Shown in pieces: positions 47,153 to 59,677 of a stretch of DNA of 64,000 bases (positions within the stretch are counted from its first letter, which is position 1; the number at the start of each line of letters is the position of its first letter). Source of the DNA: Siphlonurus alternatus (taxonomy: Eukaryota; Arthropoda; Insecta; Ephemeroptera; Siphlonuridae); assembly GCA_949825025.1 (NCBI GenBank), contig OX463783.1, positions 29,657,154 through 29,721,153 on the forward strand, written 5' to 3'. The notes beneath the pieces are model-generated. The model made no database searches. It was not told the DNA's origin and saw nothing but the letters and a program-made list of their open reading frames with translations. Position numbers and translations under genes: made by a program.

Positions 47153-47892
47153 GCAGGGTGTTTACTTTGATTTGAACGTTTTAAAGTGATAATTAAGGAA
47201 TGAAGTTTGATGGTAATATAGACATGTCATACATCAAATTAAAGCTTACATTTTAACATTTTCAAAACTTGCATCATAAATTACATGTGCGGACTTGTCT
47301 GTTTTTGAGACGAAAAAGAAACAAAAATGAGCTGTTTTTTTCTTCAAATATCGGTGGTAACATGACATTAAATGGCATTTTAATGTGACTGATCGCAACG
47401 TGGAAACTTGTCAGGATGAACGCCATATATGCATCTTCAAATTTTGTCAATGAACCAGAAACAGAAATGGAATGGTTCAAATTCGTAGAGAAACCACATT
47501 GTGGTAAAAAGCGTTACCCCTGAATGGGAAAAGTGCAATTTTTGTTTAAATGGTCACCCATCCAACCACAAAACAGTCTTGTGTTGCTTTACTTTGGTGA
47601 TCTAAGGAAAATTGACCAAACGCATTACATATCACTCCCACACCAACCTTGCAAACCAGTGAAGGATTCAAAAGTTAATTTCATGTTACCACCGATATTT
47701 GAACAAAAAGCAGCTCATTTTTGTTTCTTTTTCGTCTCAAAAAAAGACAAGTCCGCACATGTAATTTATGATGCAAGTTTTGAAAATGTTATAATGTAAG
47801 CTTTAATTTGATGTATGACATGTCTATATTACCATCAAACTTCATTCCTTAATTATCACTTTAAAACGTTGAAATCAAAGTAAACGCCCTGT
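47153..47892 (+). mobile_element. Family E foldback, copy 2, opposite orientation
   Basis: About 740 bp, essentially the reverse complement of 32184-32922. The same gcagggtgtttactttgatt ends and mirrored arms flank the 5S-related interior (about 47395-47680), here on the plus strand. The equal length and high similarity of the two copies suggest recent spread. Confidence 0.82.
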
Positions 47893-48202
47893 ATAATTAA
47901 CACTATTACAGAATATTCTCCATTAGAAAAATATTGTAAGACATACGTATACTTTAATTTCTCCGACAAGGTGCATGATGTTAGTTAATTCCTAGGAAAA
48001 CGAGTCTTACTGCTAGTAACAAATTCTACGTACGTCTTACGGTCGTTGTGTTGAATTTTAAAGGACTGGTTTCTCAACTGCAGCATGATTCGATACATAA
48101 CAATCTTTTGGCGACGACAAAAAGTCGACATTTCCTAACATGGGGGCAGGCGTACATACAGATGTCGCAGCTGCGCTATACAGGAAGAAGGTGGAATTTA
48201 AC

Positions 48203-48204
<2 letters not shown>

Positions 48205-48267
<63 letters not shown>

Positions 48268-48272
48268 TTATT
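48205..48272. repeat. (ATTT)n simple repeat
   Basis: About 16 units. Confidence 0.93.
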
Positions 48273-48924
48273 TATTGTTAATTTGGATTAGTAATAAGAT
48301 TGACAATCAATTCCCAGTTGTTGATTAGTACCCCTTCCCCCTCTTTTTCTTTTTAGCTCAGGTCACTTTATCATAATTATAGACTCTAATGCATTGTGGT
48401 AATACCCACATGCAAACAGAAGAAAGGTAAAGAAAGTTCGTGCTATCCCGATCCATGCACTTTACGTTTTGTATTGAAAATATCATGTAATGAGAACCAA
48501 CATTTTTCGATTATTTCTTGTGTTTTCCTAGCTTAGCGTGTTTAACAAAATGAATATTATCAATAAAATACGTTAAATAAAATCAATAAGAAAAATGTGA
48601 TAGTAAATTGGTTTATGACGTCTTCGCCTAATATCGATCGTTCTATCATGACAAATTTATATTTAACAATGGGATAGCCTTGAAGTTTAATTACCATGCT
48701 AAAATCTTTGGTCAATAAATTTAGAAACCATCCCAACTTTTGATTAATACAAAGATAGTATAAAATTACATATAGGAAAATAGTTTTGGAATAAATTTAG
48801 TATAAGCAGGAGTCATATATTATATACAATATATAGAAATTTGAATGTTACTTAAATGTTGTGATTTTCACAATTTTGCTCTAGGCTTGGCGTCAAATTT
48901 TGTTTGGAAATTTTTATTAAAGAG

Positions 48925-49205
48925 TCTACAAGTGTTCCCCGGCGGGAAAATTTTCTCCATAAGCCTCCATGTTAGAAAATTTTATGTTATTTTCTCGGTC
49001 GTTATAACTATATTAAAGCTATTCCAATGAAATCCCCCCCCCCCATTTTTAAGGGTCTTTTAATAATGAATGAAGAATTTCTTTTCCTCTAAAAATTATA
49101 TTCCGTGTCAAAAAAGCAATTTCTAGTTTGTTTGTTTTTTTACATAGGTTTAGATAGGACGGTCGGAACACTACAAAATCAGCTTACTTGATGTCTCTAT
49201 TGTCA
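48925..49205 (+). repeat. Family M repeat, copy 4
   Basis: The most complete plus-strand copy: gtgttccccggcgggaaaat, ctccataagcctccatgtta, a poly-C run, aagggtcttttaataatga, then acataggtttagataggacg and gaacactacaaaatcagc. Confidence 0.7.
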
Positions 49206-50609
49206 GAAACTATTTTCTCGTAGAAAAAAATGCTTTTACGTTTCCTATGCCTCTAATAATATAATAATTAATTCTATGTTATTTTACATAATTTTGTTTA
49301 TTGTGCCCGTGGCAAAGTTAGGAAAATTAGTTGGAATGCTAGAACGATGCAGTTGGTCCCGCGGTCGCCATGAGATGATCTCACTAATTAAAATCCGAGG
49401 AGATCTAGATTGTGGCACACGTGGGCTCAACCAACCCACGTGGCAGCAGGTGGCTATGTTACAGAGAAGCATTAGACTGTCATATGACCATATACATTAT
49501 CGTTACATGCGACATATTATATATATATATACCGACGGCTGCTGGGAGCTTAATATTTGCGAAGAGCTTACACTATATAAGATCTCTGATATTTATTGAG
49601 CGAAATTTTGCAGATTTAAAACTATATCTCAAATTATTTAAAAAAAAAAGTGTACGTATTCATAAGAAATTATAAGTATATTCGCCATTTAAAATTATAC
49701 TTCACAATATTGTATAATAATTATTGTTTGTTTGAATATTATTTTATATATTTACGAAAATTTTACAATCGTAGAATATTGTAAAGTAAGGATGATTATT
49801 ACAAGACGACAGAAAATGTTTCCGTCGTTCATAAGGCTCATTTTCGTACTCTCTAGCATTGCAAGTGAAAATAAGGTTCCGCCATGTTAATGTTTATGAC
49901 CATACTGGGGTAATTAAACAATAAATCTTTTTCCAAGGCCAATCTTAATACAGATGTTAACGATATAGAGTTTTTATTATTTGCTTCTAAGAGGCTAGGA
50001 GAGTGGAATTAGATTTGGGTGGAGAGCGACTATGTGTGGGTTGCAAACATTTTTAAGATTTTAGAGGCGAAATTCTTTGAAATTTGTGTCCGCCACAGAC
50101 AACATGGAAAACAAATTGTGACAAAAATATTATACTTCTTAATTAAATACTTTAAAAAAAATAATTTAATTTGACCAAATATATATGTACATATTCACAT
50201 ATTACATAAACAAAAGCAATAATTGGTATTTTACCCAAATAATACAATACATAATATTTACCATGCAAAAATAAAAACATGCCATAAAACGAATTGTCCT
50301 AATAAAAGTCTCATAATTCATAATTTTTAACGAAGATTTGTTAAAGTAGTTAACATATCTTGCACAAACCCATCAAATAATATTTTTGTTATACTTGCAT
50401 GTAAAAAAAAGAATGCACGAGAAGAACAATTTATAGACACTTTTTGATAAGAACATTAGTTAATTAAAATATACTGCAATATTTAACTGCAAATCGCCAT
50501 GTTTTGTAATGTATAATATAATATCTATGATATATGGATCGTCCCAGCTATATAAGTGAGATTTGGCGTGAACATATTTACTGACGAACTAGTTATTATA
50601 TAAACTTAC

Positions 50610-50817
50610 ATAATGTGTTGTCTATGCAAAGTCCTCTCAATTCCCTATAGACGTTACTAAAATTGTCCTCCATAATTTCTGACAAAACTCCCTGGACAAA
50701 ACCAGCTGTAACGAAACTCCCGGGGGTGCAAACTTTACTACTATCTCTTCTACACCTCTGGACACCACGAATGTCACCCAACTCAGCCAGGCCGTAGAGT
50801 GTGGAATTCTTCAACAT
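50610..50817 (-). CDS. Unrecognised exon-like ORF, minus strand
   Basis: 69 codons from an ATG (complement of 50815-50817) run to a perfect gtaagt donor (complement of 50604-50609), ending in phase 1. The reading starts MLKNSTLYGLAELGDIRGVQ and includes GFVQGVLSEIMEDNFSNVYR. Composition is far less AT-biased than the surrounding intron, and it matches none of the window's repeat families. I do not recognise the protein. It could be the first exon of a nested gene on the opposite strand, an exon of an old retroelement or captured gene DNA. An in-frame stop lies five codons before the ATG. Confidence 0.35.
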
Positions 50818-50879
50818 TTTCCTATTTATTTAGTAATATAATTATGTTTTTACAAATACAAGACAGGACTTATAAATGG

Positions 50880-51100
50880 AGTCAGCTGATTTTGTGGCGT
50901 TTCCACCGTCCTATAATGCTTTTTTGGCACAATAAAGATTTTTTAGAGGAAAATAAGTTCTTGATTCATTAACATTATCAAAAGACCTCTAAATGGGGGG
51001 TTGGAGATGGTTTCACATAGCTTTAATAAAAATTCAATTTTTTTATTATGGTGGCTTATGGAGAAATTTTCCTGCCGGGGAACACTTGAAGCCTCCATTG
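50880..51100 (-). repeat. Family M repeat, copy 5, reversed
   Basis: Reverse-strand layout of the 48925 copy: gtcagctgattttgtggcgt, ttccaccgtcctata, aagacctctaaatggggggt, then tatggagaaattttcctgcc and ggggaacacttg. Confidence 0.7.
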
Positions 51101-51455
51101 GTATATTTTTGCAGCTTTTTCAAATCAGGCAGAGGTAACGTTCGTGCTGTTCCGAGGTGTAATTTTGAGTCAACAACCAAGAATAAATAGTTCGTTGTAT
51201 GGCTTCAGTAAGCTAAAAAGTTTGATATGAGTCAGCTTTCGTAAAGTCAATGGCGTCACTTTTAAACCCTCTATATATAAGGAAGACTTTGTGATTTGGC
51301 AGTTTAGTAACATAATTTGTCGATGTGTAATAAATTAACGTGAAATTCATTAACAATTAATTCATTATAGTAATTTATTTACGTCATGATAAAGTCAATG
51401 TAAATTGAATAGATTTCTCTGTTGCAGGTGTGAATATATTTATCTTTCCTTCCCC

Positions 51456-51709
51456 TTATTTACGTCTTCAACTCGTCCTTTACACGTCTCAATGTAATCT
51501 TTTTACGTATATTTTTACCTCTAAAACACATCTTATTTCGTCTTCGCGTAAAATGAAATTGAAACAACGTTTTTAATATTTTATGCTCATTTAGAGGAAA
51601 GAAGACGTAATCTCGTATTTTTCTCTTCAAAAATGGTGCAAAATAGGAGGAAAAAAGACGAGAAGAGAGATTAAAAGTGAATAAAAGATGAAATTTATTT
51701 CATCTCTGG
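51456..51709 (+). repeat. Family A repeat, copy 8
   Basis: Starts at ttacgtcttcaactcgtcct and ends gaaatttatttcatctctgg; the outer left bases are missing. Confidence 0.75.
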
Positions 51710-52498
51710 ACCTGCAATGCATGGAAGTTATATTACCTTAGGTTCATTACATAAATATTCTCTATAAACAATGATATAAAGGTCGCGTTATTTCGTCATA
51801 TTTACTGAAAGAATTAAATATAATTCGTTAACTGTTGTACTTGCTTATTTATAATTAAATTGTCTGCGATAATAAAACTATTGTTTTTTGCTGGCAAAAT
51901 TTTATCGAATATACCCGTGAAGCTTCTATTAAATTAAAGACATGTTTTTTTTTTTTCTTCGACAGTTTTAATCAAACGAGACGGTAAAAAAACTGTGTAC
52001 ATTTTAATAATGTAATAACATTTTTAATTGAAAGTGCTAATATAAATTGTGTATAAAAGAGCTTGTATAGAAATTGAAGTTTGCTATGCACTAAATAATT
52101 CAACTTGACTGAAGGTTAGTCTTTCATACATCGACTACAGTGTTGTATAATACGTGTTATATAATACAGACTCGGCTGCCTTTACTTACCCTGCATGGAA
52201 AAAAGAAAAAAACAGTTCGGAACTAAAATATATTATACATTATTATTATTATTTTTTTTTTTTTGTAAGTTCATACAACACATATTTATACGTACATAAT
52301 ATGTATTGCAGAATCAAAACTCTGGATATTTAAAAGATTTTATGACTGCAGCACAGGCTAGTTTTGAAAACGTGCAAAGTTATATTTGTTTGCAAATGCC
52401 GGCCCTTTCCCTATAGCTCCAATCTTGGAACATTAAATTGAATTCTATACATTATTGTATATAATGTTACACTCTATACAATAGCAAACCTGCATGCA

Positions 52499-52715
52499 TT
52501 TTTTATTGCATATTTGGATAAAGGACGCAGAGTTGTATAAAATATAGAATATACAATTTTTTCCCAGATTTTTTTAAACTCCTAAAATCGTGCTGCAAAA
52601 TACTGTGACGTCATAGTCATGCAAATTCTTAACGTTCAAGCAGAGATATTGTCATGACTATGATGTCACAGCGTCTTTCCCTTCGATTTTGAGGGTGTTG
52701 AAGGAACAAAAAAAA
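52499..52715. mobile_element. Family C-related element, partial
   Basis: Left end tttttattgcatatttggat followed by aaaggacgcagagttgt. The centre has tgtgacgtcatagtcatgca and its mirror tcatgactatgatgtcaca. The arm ccttcgattttgagggtgtt matches 16755-16785. The outer right end is missing. Confidence 0.6.
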
Positions 52716-53076
52716 TAACAATAACTGGTGGTTCTTTTTTGAATATATTATACAATTAATTAACATAATACATGCAGGTAATTCACAAACTGATATATTA
52801 TTTCAGATCAGTGCAATAAGCAAATTATTTTCTTCAGTGTATACTTTTTATAAAATTGCATTTCGTTAGTGCACTGCGATCTAGGTCAATGTTTTTCTAC
52901 GTTAAATCAGACATACAATTACATGTCCCCTGGGCCTGTAAAAAGAGAATGCCTCGAGCAGCTCGTGTATTTTTTTTTAATTTACTTTCCTTATTGCAAT
53001 GCCCTTCTGACATATTTTACCTCGCCCAAATCGTGTCGGATAAATAGACACTTCAAGTCAACATTTTTTTTTTTAT

Positions 53077-53312
53077 ACAAGGATACACCCCTAAGAGCTT
53101 ACAGCTTGCGGCGGGGTAATTGGTAGGGATAAGGTAGGGAACGGATGGTGGCCACGGCCTGTTACGCGTCCCAGCATTCGCTGAGGTGAGACTGAGAGAA
53201 CCGTGGAAAACCTCAGTTAGGACGGACACCTCTACTTTTTCTCAATGGATTAAAGCGATGTCCAAAGCCTGGGGAACCACACACGGTGTTCCCACCGTCT
53301 TCTCCAAACCTA
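53077..53312 (+). repeat. Family R repeat, copy 1
   Basis: Blocks in order: acaaggatacacccctaaga, ggtggccacggcctgttacg, cattcgctgaggtgagactg, accgtggaaaacctcag, gtccaaagcctggggaacca. The same order is found in 58208-58500 and 60211-60415. This copy runs into a reversed family M fragment. Confidence 0.7.
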
Positions 53313-53490
53313 TGTAAAAAAACAAACTTGACACTGCTTTTTTGGCACTAAAGAAAAAATTTTAGAGGAAAAGTTCTTGATTCATTATCAAAAGACCCCT
53401 AAATGAGGGATAGGATCGAGATGGTTTTAAATTAATAGCTTTTATATTACTGAGAAAAAATTTAAATTTTCTAACAGTGAGAAATTTTTG
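53313..53490 (-). repeat. Family M repeat, copy 6, reversed
   Basis: Contains tccaaacctatgtaaaaaaa, tgcttttttggcact, tgattcattatcaaaagacc and ggttttaaattaatagc, matching the reverse of 48970-49160. Confidence 0.65.
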
Positions 53491-53891
53491 CTTATTTTTG
53501 GATGATCAACTGACGTTTTTTCGTTCCCTATAAGTTTGCATTAATCGATAATATTATAATTATGTAGCGTTATTAACGGAGTAATTAAGAAATTAATGTA
53601 CCAAGCTTCTTGCTGTAATTAGCCAAAGAGCTTTAATCAAATTATATAGAGAAGCTATTAACGTAAAATTAATTTTGCCTGACATGGGTATAATTAAAAT
53701 AAAATTTTTTGCTTGCAAGCCGAAATACTCGAGAAACGAGGAATTATACGATCTTCTAGAAGGGTAGCAAACTATTTTTTTATTTTGAATCTTGCAATAA
53801 TCAAAATAAACAAACTTAATTCTGGATTAAAGCTAAACTTCAGTTTTTCAATAACCTACCCATTTTTTATTTTTTAATATGTCTATAATTA

Positions 53892-53894
53892 TAT

Positions 53895-53957
<63 letters not shown>

Positions 53958-53975
53958 TTCATTTATCTATTCATT
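53892..53975. repeat. (TTTA)n simple repeat
   Basis: About 20 units, with substitutions at the right end. Confidence 0.93.
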
Positions 53976-54609
53976 CATTTGCCAACAAGACATTTTCAAA
54001 CACAGTAAGTGTACCTCTAAATGAAATGGGGCTGTCATCGCCCTTTCTAATATCATACAATGCCTTAAAAGCAGGTTTGTTTTGACCTAAGCTATTATTA
54101 GTTTGCAACACAGGTCAAATATTATTTAACCTATGGGACGTTACTGAAATGGCAAATTTTATGCCATAATATTGTAATTTAACCTTAACAGGCGTAGCCA
54201 AATAAGGTTAAATAACATGAAATCTGTAATTTTCACCTTCTTTACAATATTTCTTCATAATCAAATATTGACTCTTCTACAGTAGAGGCAAGAATCGAAA
54301 GTGAAGCTAGTTTGTCCGCCAGCATGTTATAATCATAGAGACCAAATGGTTTTATAGATATAGGGAGAATCGTCTAAATCTTCTATAACTCGAAAAATTA
54401 TAGAGTTGATTGCGCTGACGTCATGCCCCTGTAAGTTAGGCTGCTATTTGCCATTTATATGATACTTAAAATAAAGTGAAAAAACTCCATTATAACAGCC
54501 TGAATTTACATTAAAAAATTAATTCAAGTTCCTTGTTTTGCAGTGCTCTAGTTTGTAAAATAATATCACTTTGGTCACAAAAACGTTTACAAGTTTCGCT
54601 ACGTTTCCG

Positions 54610-54765
54610 AACTTGACGGTCCGGTCTAAGCAGCGCGCGCTCCCGGCGTCCGGTGTCCGATCTGACGCAGCCGACGTGCGGCCGGTGCAGCGGCGGGAGA
54701 TTGGAGGGAGCGCTCGAGAAAGATCGGAGTAGCGCATGCTGTGCTTGCTGGCTCTCCGCTCTGCA
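54610..54765. repeat. GC-rich island, possible relative of the 30838 and 57965 islands
   Basis: ccgatctgacgcagccgacg and gtgcggccggtgcagcgg resemble ccgatctgacgccgtc (30876) and gtgcggccgatgcg (57994). The similarity is partial. ORFs on the minus strand here (72-88 codons) overlap each other in several frames and look like an effect of GC content. Confidence 0.45.
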
Positions 54766-55835
54766 GCCGCGTGGCATAGCTCGATCGGTGGGGCGTGTTG
54801 TGCGTTGAAGTCTCCTGAAAATATTTTGTTGTTACTTGCATCATAAATTTATAAGAATAATAATAATATTATATTATAATTTTATATTAATATACCATGC
54901 AAAATTTTCTTTCATGATTACAATAATAATGTATTATATATTATATGGTAATAAAATAGTGAGAAAATTCTCATATGTATAAAATAATTATCATAATTAA
55001 ATTAGGGGGCATACATGACCAAAATGTGTCAAATTGCACGACAATACATGAAACCAATCAATTAAATTAATTAACAAAATAATAATATCGAGGATAGAAA
55101 TAATTTAAATTATTTATTTCAACTGCATATATACAGTCGTAGTATAATTATATAGTAATTTATAATTTTTGTACAAAATTATGTTAGCACCCCCCCCCCC
55201 CACTTTTATCCTATCTGTCCGACCTCTGTATCGTGCATAAAAAAATAAAATAAATAATTAAAATAATAAAATTATAATAATGTCGATTAGACTGGGTGAT
55301 CTCAAATTGTACCTCTTGTTTCTTTGCCAAGTATAACCATGAAGGGGACAAACGTCCTGATAGCATATTCACTACTGTTATCAGCCTGCTAATTTTATTT
55401 ATTTATTTACTTACTTATAATGAAATTGGTTCCTCTCTTAGTTTTTGGGGGCTAGTTCAGCACACTATCACCCGGTATTTTTCTTGATATTTGTCTGGAT
55501 AGCCTGAGGGAACCGTGAAAACCTCAGCTAAAAGATGCAACAACTTCTCGCAAATCAACTGCAGTAGTAAACACAAGTAAGGTTGATATAAGCTCTCGTG
55601 GATCCCATTCAGCTTCAATAAAATATACTATGACTATGATAAGTACTTTACATTGATAAGTAGTTTAATGTACTCTGACAATGAGTGTAGTAGACCCGTC
55701 TGACGCTTTTACGACCCACTGCGTGGTAAAGTGTTATCAATACTTAAATAAGAGAGCTGCGTGGTATAACGTCAGTGACAACAATGAACATCATCCAGAC
55801 TTGATTGTTGTGCCAAGAGAATCTTCCTCGTTGTT

Positions 55836-56219
55836 TTAAGGGTAAGGTAACGTGAATCAGCTGATTTTTAGTCCCCTTTGATTAACATGTAAACCTTAGG
55901 AAATTAATAAAAATTCTGATTTTTTTTTTAAGACAAATTTTAGTACCTATAAAAAGCCATGGTATACAAAAAATTACGTAATAACAATTTAACGATCAGA
56001 TTTTTTTTAAGTAAGTCTCCATGGGAAAGCCCTATACTTAAAATTAAAAAAAAAAATAATAATTAAAAAAAATCTGTTTGAATAATTGTTTTGAAATTTT
56101 TTATGTGCCATTTAGGCACTAAAATCTGTCTCTCAAAGTAATTTTTGTGAATTTGCTAAGGTTTACATATTAATCATATTACTACGTCGAACAGCTGATT
56201 CGTATTATCTCTACCTTAA
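55836..56219. mobile_element. Family B foldback MITE, long-arm type, diverged
   Basis: TTAA at 55836-55839 and 56216-56219. Left arm GGGTAAGGTAACGTGAATCA; right end cgtattatctctacc. The interior keeps aacatgtaaaccttag and the central ctccatgggaaagcccta block. Confidence 0.82.
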
Positions 56220-56640
56220 ATAAACCACTTTTTGTTTTGTTTTTTTTTTAGAATAGGTCTCCGTAAATTAGCCATGCACTCAGTATTTAAATAAATGACA
56301 TGTCGGACAAAAGACTTAGCTAAGAAATGACCTCAACACATTCCCTCTTTTTTTTTTCTCAACTGAACTCTGTTGTATTTGTTGAGTCTTCGTGGACCCA
56401 GCACTTAGGATTTTGTAAGCTGGAGGATATCACAACCTTGCATGCAGTATCTTGGCCACGAAATCCCAGACAGAGACTATTAGCCGATCTGTATGACCTT
56501 TCATGGGTCATAAAAACACAATTAACACAACATGTACTTTTCCAAGAAAAAAAAAAAAAAATGAATATTTCGTGTGGGAACTTGTGTTTCGCACATACTA
56601 CAGAATTTTAACTACATTACCATGTTATTATCGATTAAAT

Positions 56641-56652
56641 TTATTTATGTAT

Positions 56653-56731
<79 letters not shown>

Positions 56732-56733
56732 TT
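56641..56733. repeat. (TTTA)n simple repeat
   Basis: The longest such array in the window, about 23 units. Confidence 0.95.
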
Positions 56734-57265
56734 ATATTTTTCTTGTAACAAGATGCAAAAAATTGAACAAAGTTGGGAACTAATAAACATGCACTGGCCC
56801 TTTCATATACATGTTAACTTAATAGGATACATAACATGGCCTGCATTGATTCGTAAACACAGCATGGTAGATAATTGATACTATGAAGAAAGCGGAAGCA
56901 CTCAGATGCAATTATTGGAGCCCGCTGGGAGAATTAGTCGCGGCAATCACCGATTTTGCCCGCGTACCATTAGTGTTATTATACCTGTTAATTCCGTCAA
57001 TAATTAAGTATACGTATACGGCAAATTTGTAAACCAAGCGTAAAATTAATAAACGAAAATTTTCCAACAATATTTTCCCATTATATAACCTTTTAATTTT
57101 CTTATAAATTGAGTAAAAATTTAATTAATCCGGACAAGAAAAAAAAAAAAAAAAGTGTATTTTTCCTCTTTCAATTTGCAAGTTCAGTTTGATTTGATCG
57201 ATGATATAATGTTAATTTTAGATTTGACTGATGGCTATATATTTCCTATATTTTATACATGATAA

Positions 57266-57362
57266 GGGGCATTTACAAAGGCAATGTCCGATTTAAGGTT
57301 CACTAAATTGAATGGAAAATTGAGCCTAAAATCGGGTCTTTATCCTTTGTGAGTGCCTCTGG
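57266..57362. repeat. Short imperfect hairpin
   Basis: ggggcatttacaaaggcaat and, on the right, atcctttgtgagtgcctc, with ccgatttaagg/cctaaaatcggg inside. It may be a distant relative of 19124-19266. Confidence 0.4.
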
Positions 57363-57964
57363 GTAAATTTAATCAAAGCCTAATTGGCCATTTTTTTTTC
57401 AAGAAGAGCTCTAGGTAAAAAGGAAATAAATTTAATGAACATAAATATAAAAAAAAAAAAAAAAACACTGAAAGAAAAATATATGTAAATAAACGAATGC
57501 GAAAATAAATTAATATATAATAAATAATTACACAAACATTAAATTCATAATAAGAACTCTTTTTGTTTCGTTTCTCGTCTCTCCGTATACTGAAATGTTG
57601 GTTATCACTTTGTATATGGCTGTCTCGTAATGTGGGGGCGTATTATGTTAGTGGAAGTAATATCACAGATTTATTGCCGTTTTATTGTTATAGTACACCG
57701 TATAATAATTTATATTACCATGATAATTCATATTATATTTAAACTTCCATCAAGATTCATGTCGTATATTTTATGAAAATTATTATTCGTCGGCATTTTT
57801 ATGTCATTACTTGTACACAATTTATATTGTTTTATAATTAATTGCATTGTGCTTCTATTTCATTTTTTTTTTAATTTCGGTCGCCATTATTGATTTTGAA
57901 ATGGAACAATAGTTTATTCTAAAACATTCAAGTGATTATTTTGAGCTAGGACTATTGAAAATTA

Positions 57965-58045
57965 GTTGATCATCAGCGATCTACCCGCGCGGCGTGCGGC
58001 CGATGCGTTTTTGCGGCAGAGCGGCGGCGTCTCACTTGGGGCTGT
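57965..58045. repeat. GC-rich island, copy 2 (reverse of 30899-30939)
   Basis: The 41 bp at 57976-58016 are the exact reverse complement of 30899-30939. Beyond that core, agcggcggcgtctca continues loosely like the taacgccgccg side of copy 1. Confidence 0.65.
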
Positions 58046-58207
58046 GAATGCTGTGATCTTATCTGATGAACATATCATTATGTAATTAATTATTAAATTT
58101 TAAATTTTTTAATCAAACCTTATTGGGTACTTTTATTTACTAATTACATACTACTTTGAAACCCCGAACCTTCCGAAACCCTAACTTGAGCGTTTCGCGG
58201 GCTCTTC

Positions 58208-58500
58208 TGGAACGGGGGCGGCCACGGCCTTGCAAATCCATCCCGGCATTTGCCTGCGGCTGAGGGAAACGTGGAAACCTCAGCCAGGATGGACGCGACA
58301 GCTTTTGTCAATGAACCGGAAGTGCAATGGTCCAAAGCCAGGGGAACCACATGGTGGAAAAGCGCAACGTTTTACCCCTGGGTGGGAAACGTGGTTTTTG
58401 TTGAAAATGGTCACCCATCCAACTACTAACCACGCGTGGCGTTGCTTGACTTCGGTGATCTGACGAGACCCGGTCAAGCGCACTGCGCCACACCTTCCAC
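58208..58500. repeat. Family R repeat, copy 2, with a 5S rRNA-derived end
   Basis: ggccacggccttgcaaatcc, cggctgagggaaacgtggaa, ggtccaaagccaggggaacc and ttttacccctgggtgggaaa are followed by the 5S-like block. This copy is the least decayed version of the sequence also found inside both family E foldbacks. ORFs of 61-77 codons on both strands overlap and have no coding support. Confidence 0.75.
58409..58494 (-). pseudogene. 5S rRNA-like segment (partial, diverged)
   Basis: The plus strand reads ggtcacccatccaactacta and then ttgcttgacttcggtgatct with gacgaga. This matches the reverse complement of the middle and 5' half of eukaryotic 5S rRNA, including the CCCATCCAA-TACTAACC and CTTCGGTGATC-GACGAGA blocks. 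The gene's outer ends are missing, so it is not a functional 5S gene. It forms the tail of the family R repeat. Confidence 0.7.
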
Positions 58501-58541
58501 GTGACTGATATAATTATATTTAATACAATTTTTATTATTAT

Positions 58542-58691
58542 TAAGCCTGTATTACACGATACAATTTTGCTTACAATTTTTCCTTACAAGAAAATTTCAT
58601 CTCCATACAAACAGAGTTAATTAAAGTTTTCTTGTAAGGAAAAATTGTATAATGCAATAGTTGGAAAAATTGTATCATGTAATACCGGCTT
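58542..58691. mobile_element. Short MITE with aagccggtattac ends
   Basis: The left end aagcctgtattacacgatac is mirrored by atcatgtaataccggctt. Inner arms tttttccttacaagaaaatt and its mirror. 150 bp, no ORF. Relative at 43850-43993. Confidence 0.72.
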
Positions 58692-59407
58692 TACTTGTTA
58701 CATTTCCTACATCTGCGTGTTTCAATTTTTTTTTCTGCTTAAAAATCCTTGTGTGTGCAATTTTCTGCCTGTGAACTTTTTTTTACATAGTAAAATTATT
58801 ATAGAAAGCTTGATTTTCAATTGAATCCGCATGGACATTTTCGGTCTCAAGATTATATATGTTTTGGTAATATTTTATTTTCTAAATCAGGACTGGAATT
58901 ACTTATTTATTCTGTAATTAATCCTTTATGCATATTTTTTTAACATAAAAAACGATGAAAATCTTCATTATATACGCGACATAAAAAAACTCATTGATTA
59001 TGTATGAAGTTAATTATGAAAGTTAATGAAGGTGATATAAAATGCAAACATAAGAACATAAACCTGAGATTATAGTCTATTTAACATGCATTTGAATGAC
59101 ATAAGGATCATTTTCGTATGTTCTACCGTGGCTAGTTGGCGTAGAAGATTTGTTGTTTGCAGTAGCTCATAATCTGTGCAGCGTAACTTCGGTTCAGTAC
59201 GTAATGTTGTGTCATTGGAAAATGGACCTTATGGAGTCTGAGAGTACGATGAGTGAAGTGCAGCAATGAGTACAGAGAGCGCAATGTTGTCTGTGTTGAA
59301 AGTACAGGCTGGGTGTATCCTCATATGAAGTCAATGTTAAACTTAAACCAGAATATTGAGGATGACGTATTCCAATTTTTACTATATTAATATTTTTTCA
59401 ATACACC

Positions 59408-59672
59408 CTAGCTGAAAAATTACGTCTTTAACTCACCTTTTACAAGTCTAAACCTAATCTTTTTACCTATAAAACACATCTTATTTCCTCTTCGCTCAAA
59501 GTGAGGATGAAATGAAGACAACATTTCTAACATTTTATGTTCAAGAGGAGGAAAAAATACGTAATCTCGTCTTTTTCACCTCTTTTTTCCTCTAAAATGT
59601 TGCAAAATAAGAGGAAATTAGACGAGAGGAGAGTTTAATAGTGAATAAAAGATTATATTTATTTCAATTTGG
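59408..59672 (+). repeat. Family A repeat, copy 9
   Basis: From ctagctgaaaaattacgtct to tatttatttcaatttggg, followed within about 10 bp by a family C element. Confidence 0.78.
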
Positions 59673-59677
59673 GCAAT

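Noticed and set aside
47524..47799. 91-codon ORF and its near copy at 32293-32553 (minus)
   Set aside because: The two peptides are similar because the DNA is a repeated foldback (family E). The frame runs through the 5S-derived part, so conservation reflects recent copying and not selection.
56503..56783. ORFs with repeated LFIY motifs (also at 48048, 53879, 60510 and 12553)
   Set aside because: Translations of (TTTA)n arrays, not membrane proteins.
58144..58493. Four overlapping ORFs of 61-77 codons
   Set aside because: They lie in the family R/5S-related repeat, occur on both strands and lack coding support.
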